NCBI GenBank assembly: GCA_964249915.1
Contig: CAXUEL010000138.1
Coordinates: forward strand, 1 to 9,228
Direction of reading: 5' to 3'
Origin: Lichenicola sp964249915
GTDB taxonomy: Bacteria; Pseudomonadota; Alphaproteobacteria; Acetobacterales; Acetobacteraceae
Length of the DNA stretch: 9,228 nucleotides
A model generated the notes under the pieces. It was not told where the DNA came from, made no database searches, and saw only the letters and a list, made by a program, of their open reading frames with translations. The position numbers and the translations under genes are program-made. The number at the start of each line of letters is the position of its first letter. Position 1 is the first letter of the stretch. This document shows, piece by piece, positions 8,614 to 9,228 of the stretch.

Positions 8614-9228
8614 ATGGATGCAGCGCTCCACCCGGGCCCGCCCCTGTGGCGCAGCTTTCTCGCCTTTCTCGGGCCGATGATGCTGAGCAACGTGCTGCAG
8701 GCCGGGTCGGGGACCGCCAGCAACATCTTTCTCGGCCAGATGATCGGCGTCGATGCCATGGCCGCGGCCAGCGTGTTCTTCCCGCTGGCGTTCTTCCTGG
8801 TGTCGCTGGTGATCGGCATGGGGGCGGGCGCCTCGGTGCTGATCGGCCAGGCCTGGGGGGCCGGCGACGTCGGGCTGGTGCGCCGGGTGGCGGCGTCGAC
8901 CATGACGGCGGTGCTGGCCGGCGGCGTGCTGGTGTCGCTGCTGCTGACGCCGCTGGCCGGCCCGCTGCTCGAGGCGCTCCGCACCCCCGCCCCCGGGCTG
9001 CCGGGGGCCCTCGCCAACCCCACCCTGATGCTGGGCTTCATTCCGCAGCAGTTCGCGTTCCTGCTGCTGACGGTGCTGCTGCGCGGCGTCGGCGACACCG
9101 TGACCCCGCTCTGGGCGCTGGCGATCGCGCTCGGGGTGTCGATGGTGGCGACGCCGGCGCTGATACGCGGCGCCTTCGGCCTGCCGCGCCTGGGCGTCGC
9201 CGCCGCCGCCTGGGGCGCGGTGCTGGCC
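8614..9228 (+). CDS. MATE-family multidrug/cation antiporter, N-terminal part
   Basis: The frame opens at ATG 8614 and stays open for 205 codons to the window end, roughly 45% of a typical 450-residue MATE transporter. Family features are clear: PLWRSFLAFLGPMMLSNVLQ forms the first helix, with Pro21 where MATE proteins conserve a proline. IFLGQMIGVDAMAAASVFFP, then GMGAGASVLIGQAWGAG (residues 68-84) and LRGVGDTVTPL (residues 156-166) follow, separated by hydrophobic helices. MATE proteins export cationic or aromatic compounds in exchange for protons or sodium; the substrate cannot be predicted here. It is transcribed away from queA. The Shine-Dalgarno before the ATG is weak, but the family N-terminus fits this start. 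The ACGTG-centred dyad upstream could be its operator. Confidence 0.93.
   Translation, partial: MDAALHPGPPLWRSFLAFLGPMMLSNVLQAGSGTASNIFLGQMIGVDAMAAASVFFPLAFFLVSLVIGMGAGASVLIGQAWGAGDVGLVRRVAASTMTAVLAGGVLVSLLLTPLAGPLLEALRTPAPGLPGALANPTLMLGFIPQQFAFLLLTVLLRGVGDTVTPLWALAIALGVSMVATPALIRGAFGLPRLGVAAAAWGAVLA

Overview
The window is very GC-rich (roughly 70% or more by eye) and its genes end almost every codon in G or C. It carries a DjlA-type co-chaperone next to an AmpD-like amidase, a small ribbon-helix-helix protein of the GHRTS type, and a compact queA-tgt-queG cluster. I read this as a chromosomal segment of an alphaproteobacterium, probably Rhodospirillales/Acetobacteraceae-like. That placement is an inference from gene content and composition. 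I see no rRNA, tRNA, insertion sequence, CRISPR array, phage gene or attachment site.

Layout, left to right. Bases 1-133 hold the start of a minus-strand gene cut by the window edge. Bases 192-4797 hold a minus-strand block read from right to left: a 59-residue helical protein (4618-4797), a possible 43-codon leader ORF containing tandem hairpins (4476-4607), djlA (3607-4461), an ampD-like amidase (2876-3601) and an 895-residue GH63-like glycosidase (192-2879). The djlA-ampD gap is 5 nt, and the ampD stop overlaps the glycosidase start by 4 nt. An AT-richer intergenic stretch with small dyads (4798-4899) separates this block from the next.

Bases 4900-8325 hold a second minus-strand operon: queA, tgt, queG and a ribbon-helix-helix gene, with 4-nt overlaps at every junction if the last gene starts at its GTG. 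Tgt exchanges guanine-34 of target tRNAs for preQ1, QueA adds the epoxycyclopentanediol group from S-adenosylmethionine, and QueG reduces epoxyqueuosine to queuosine. This is the complete tRNA-level part of queuosine synthesis. The genes making preQ1 are not in the window. After a 288-bp gap with no convincing gene (8326-8613), a divergent plus-strand MATE-family exporter begins at 8614 and runs off the right edge.

Most of the window is conserved core metabolism. The parts least explained by known biology are the 59-residue protein heading the djlA block, the SD-led 43-codon ORF with tandem hairpins before djlA, the coupling of a poorly characterised GH63-like enzyme to ampD, and the ribbon-helix-helix gene attached to the queuosine operon. 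I found no clear sign of a new defence or mobile system.
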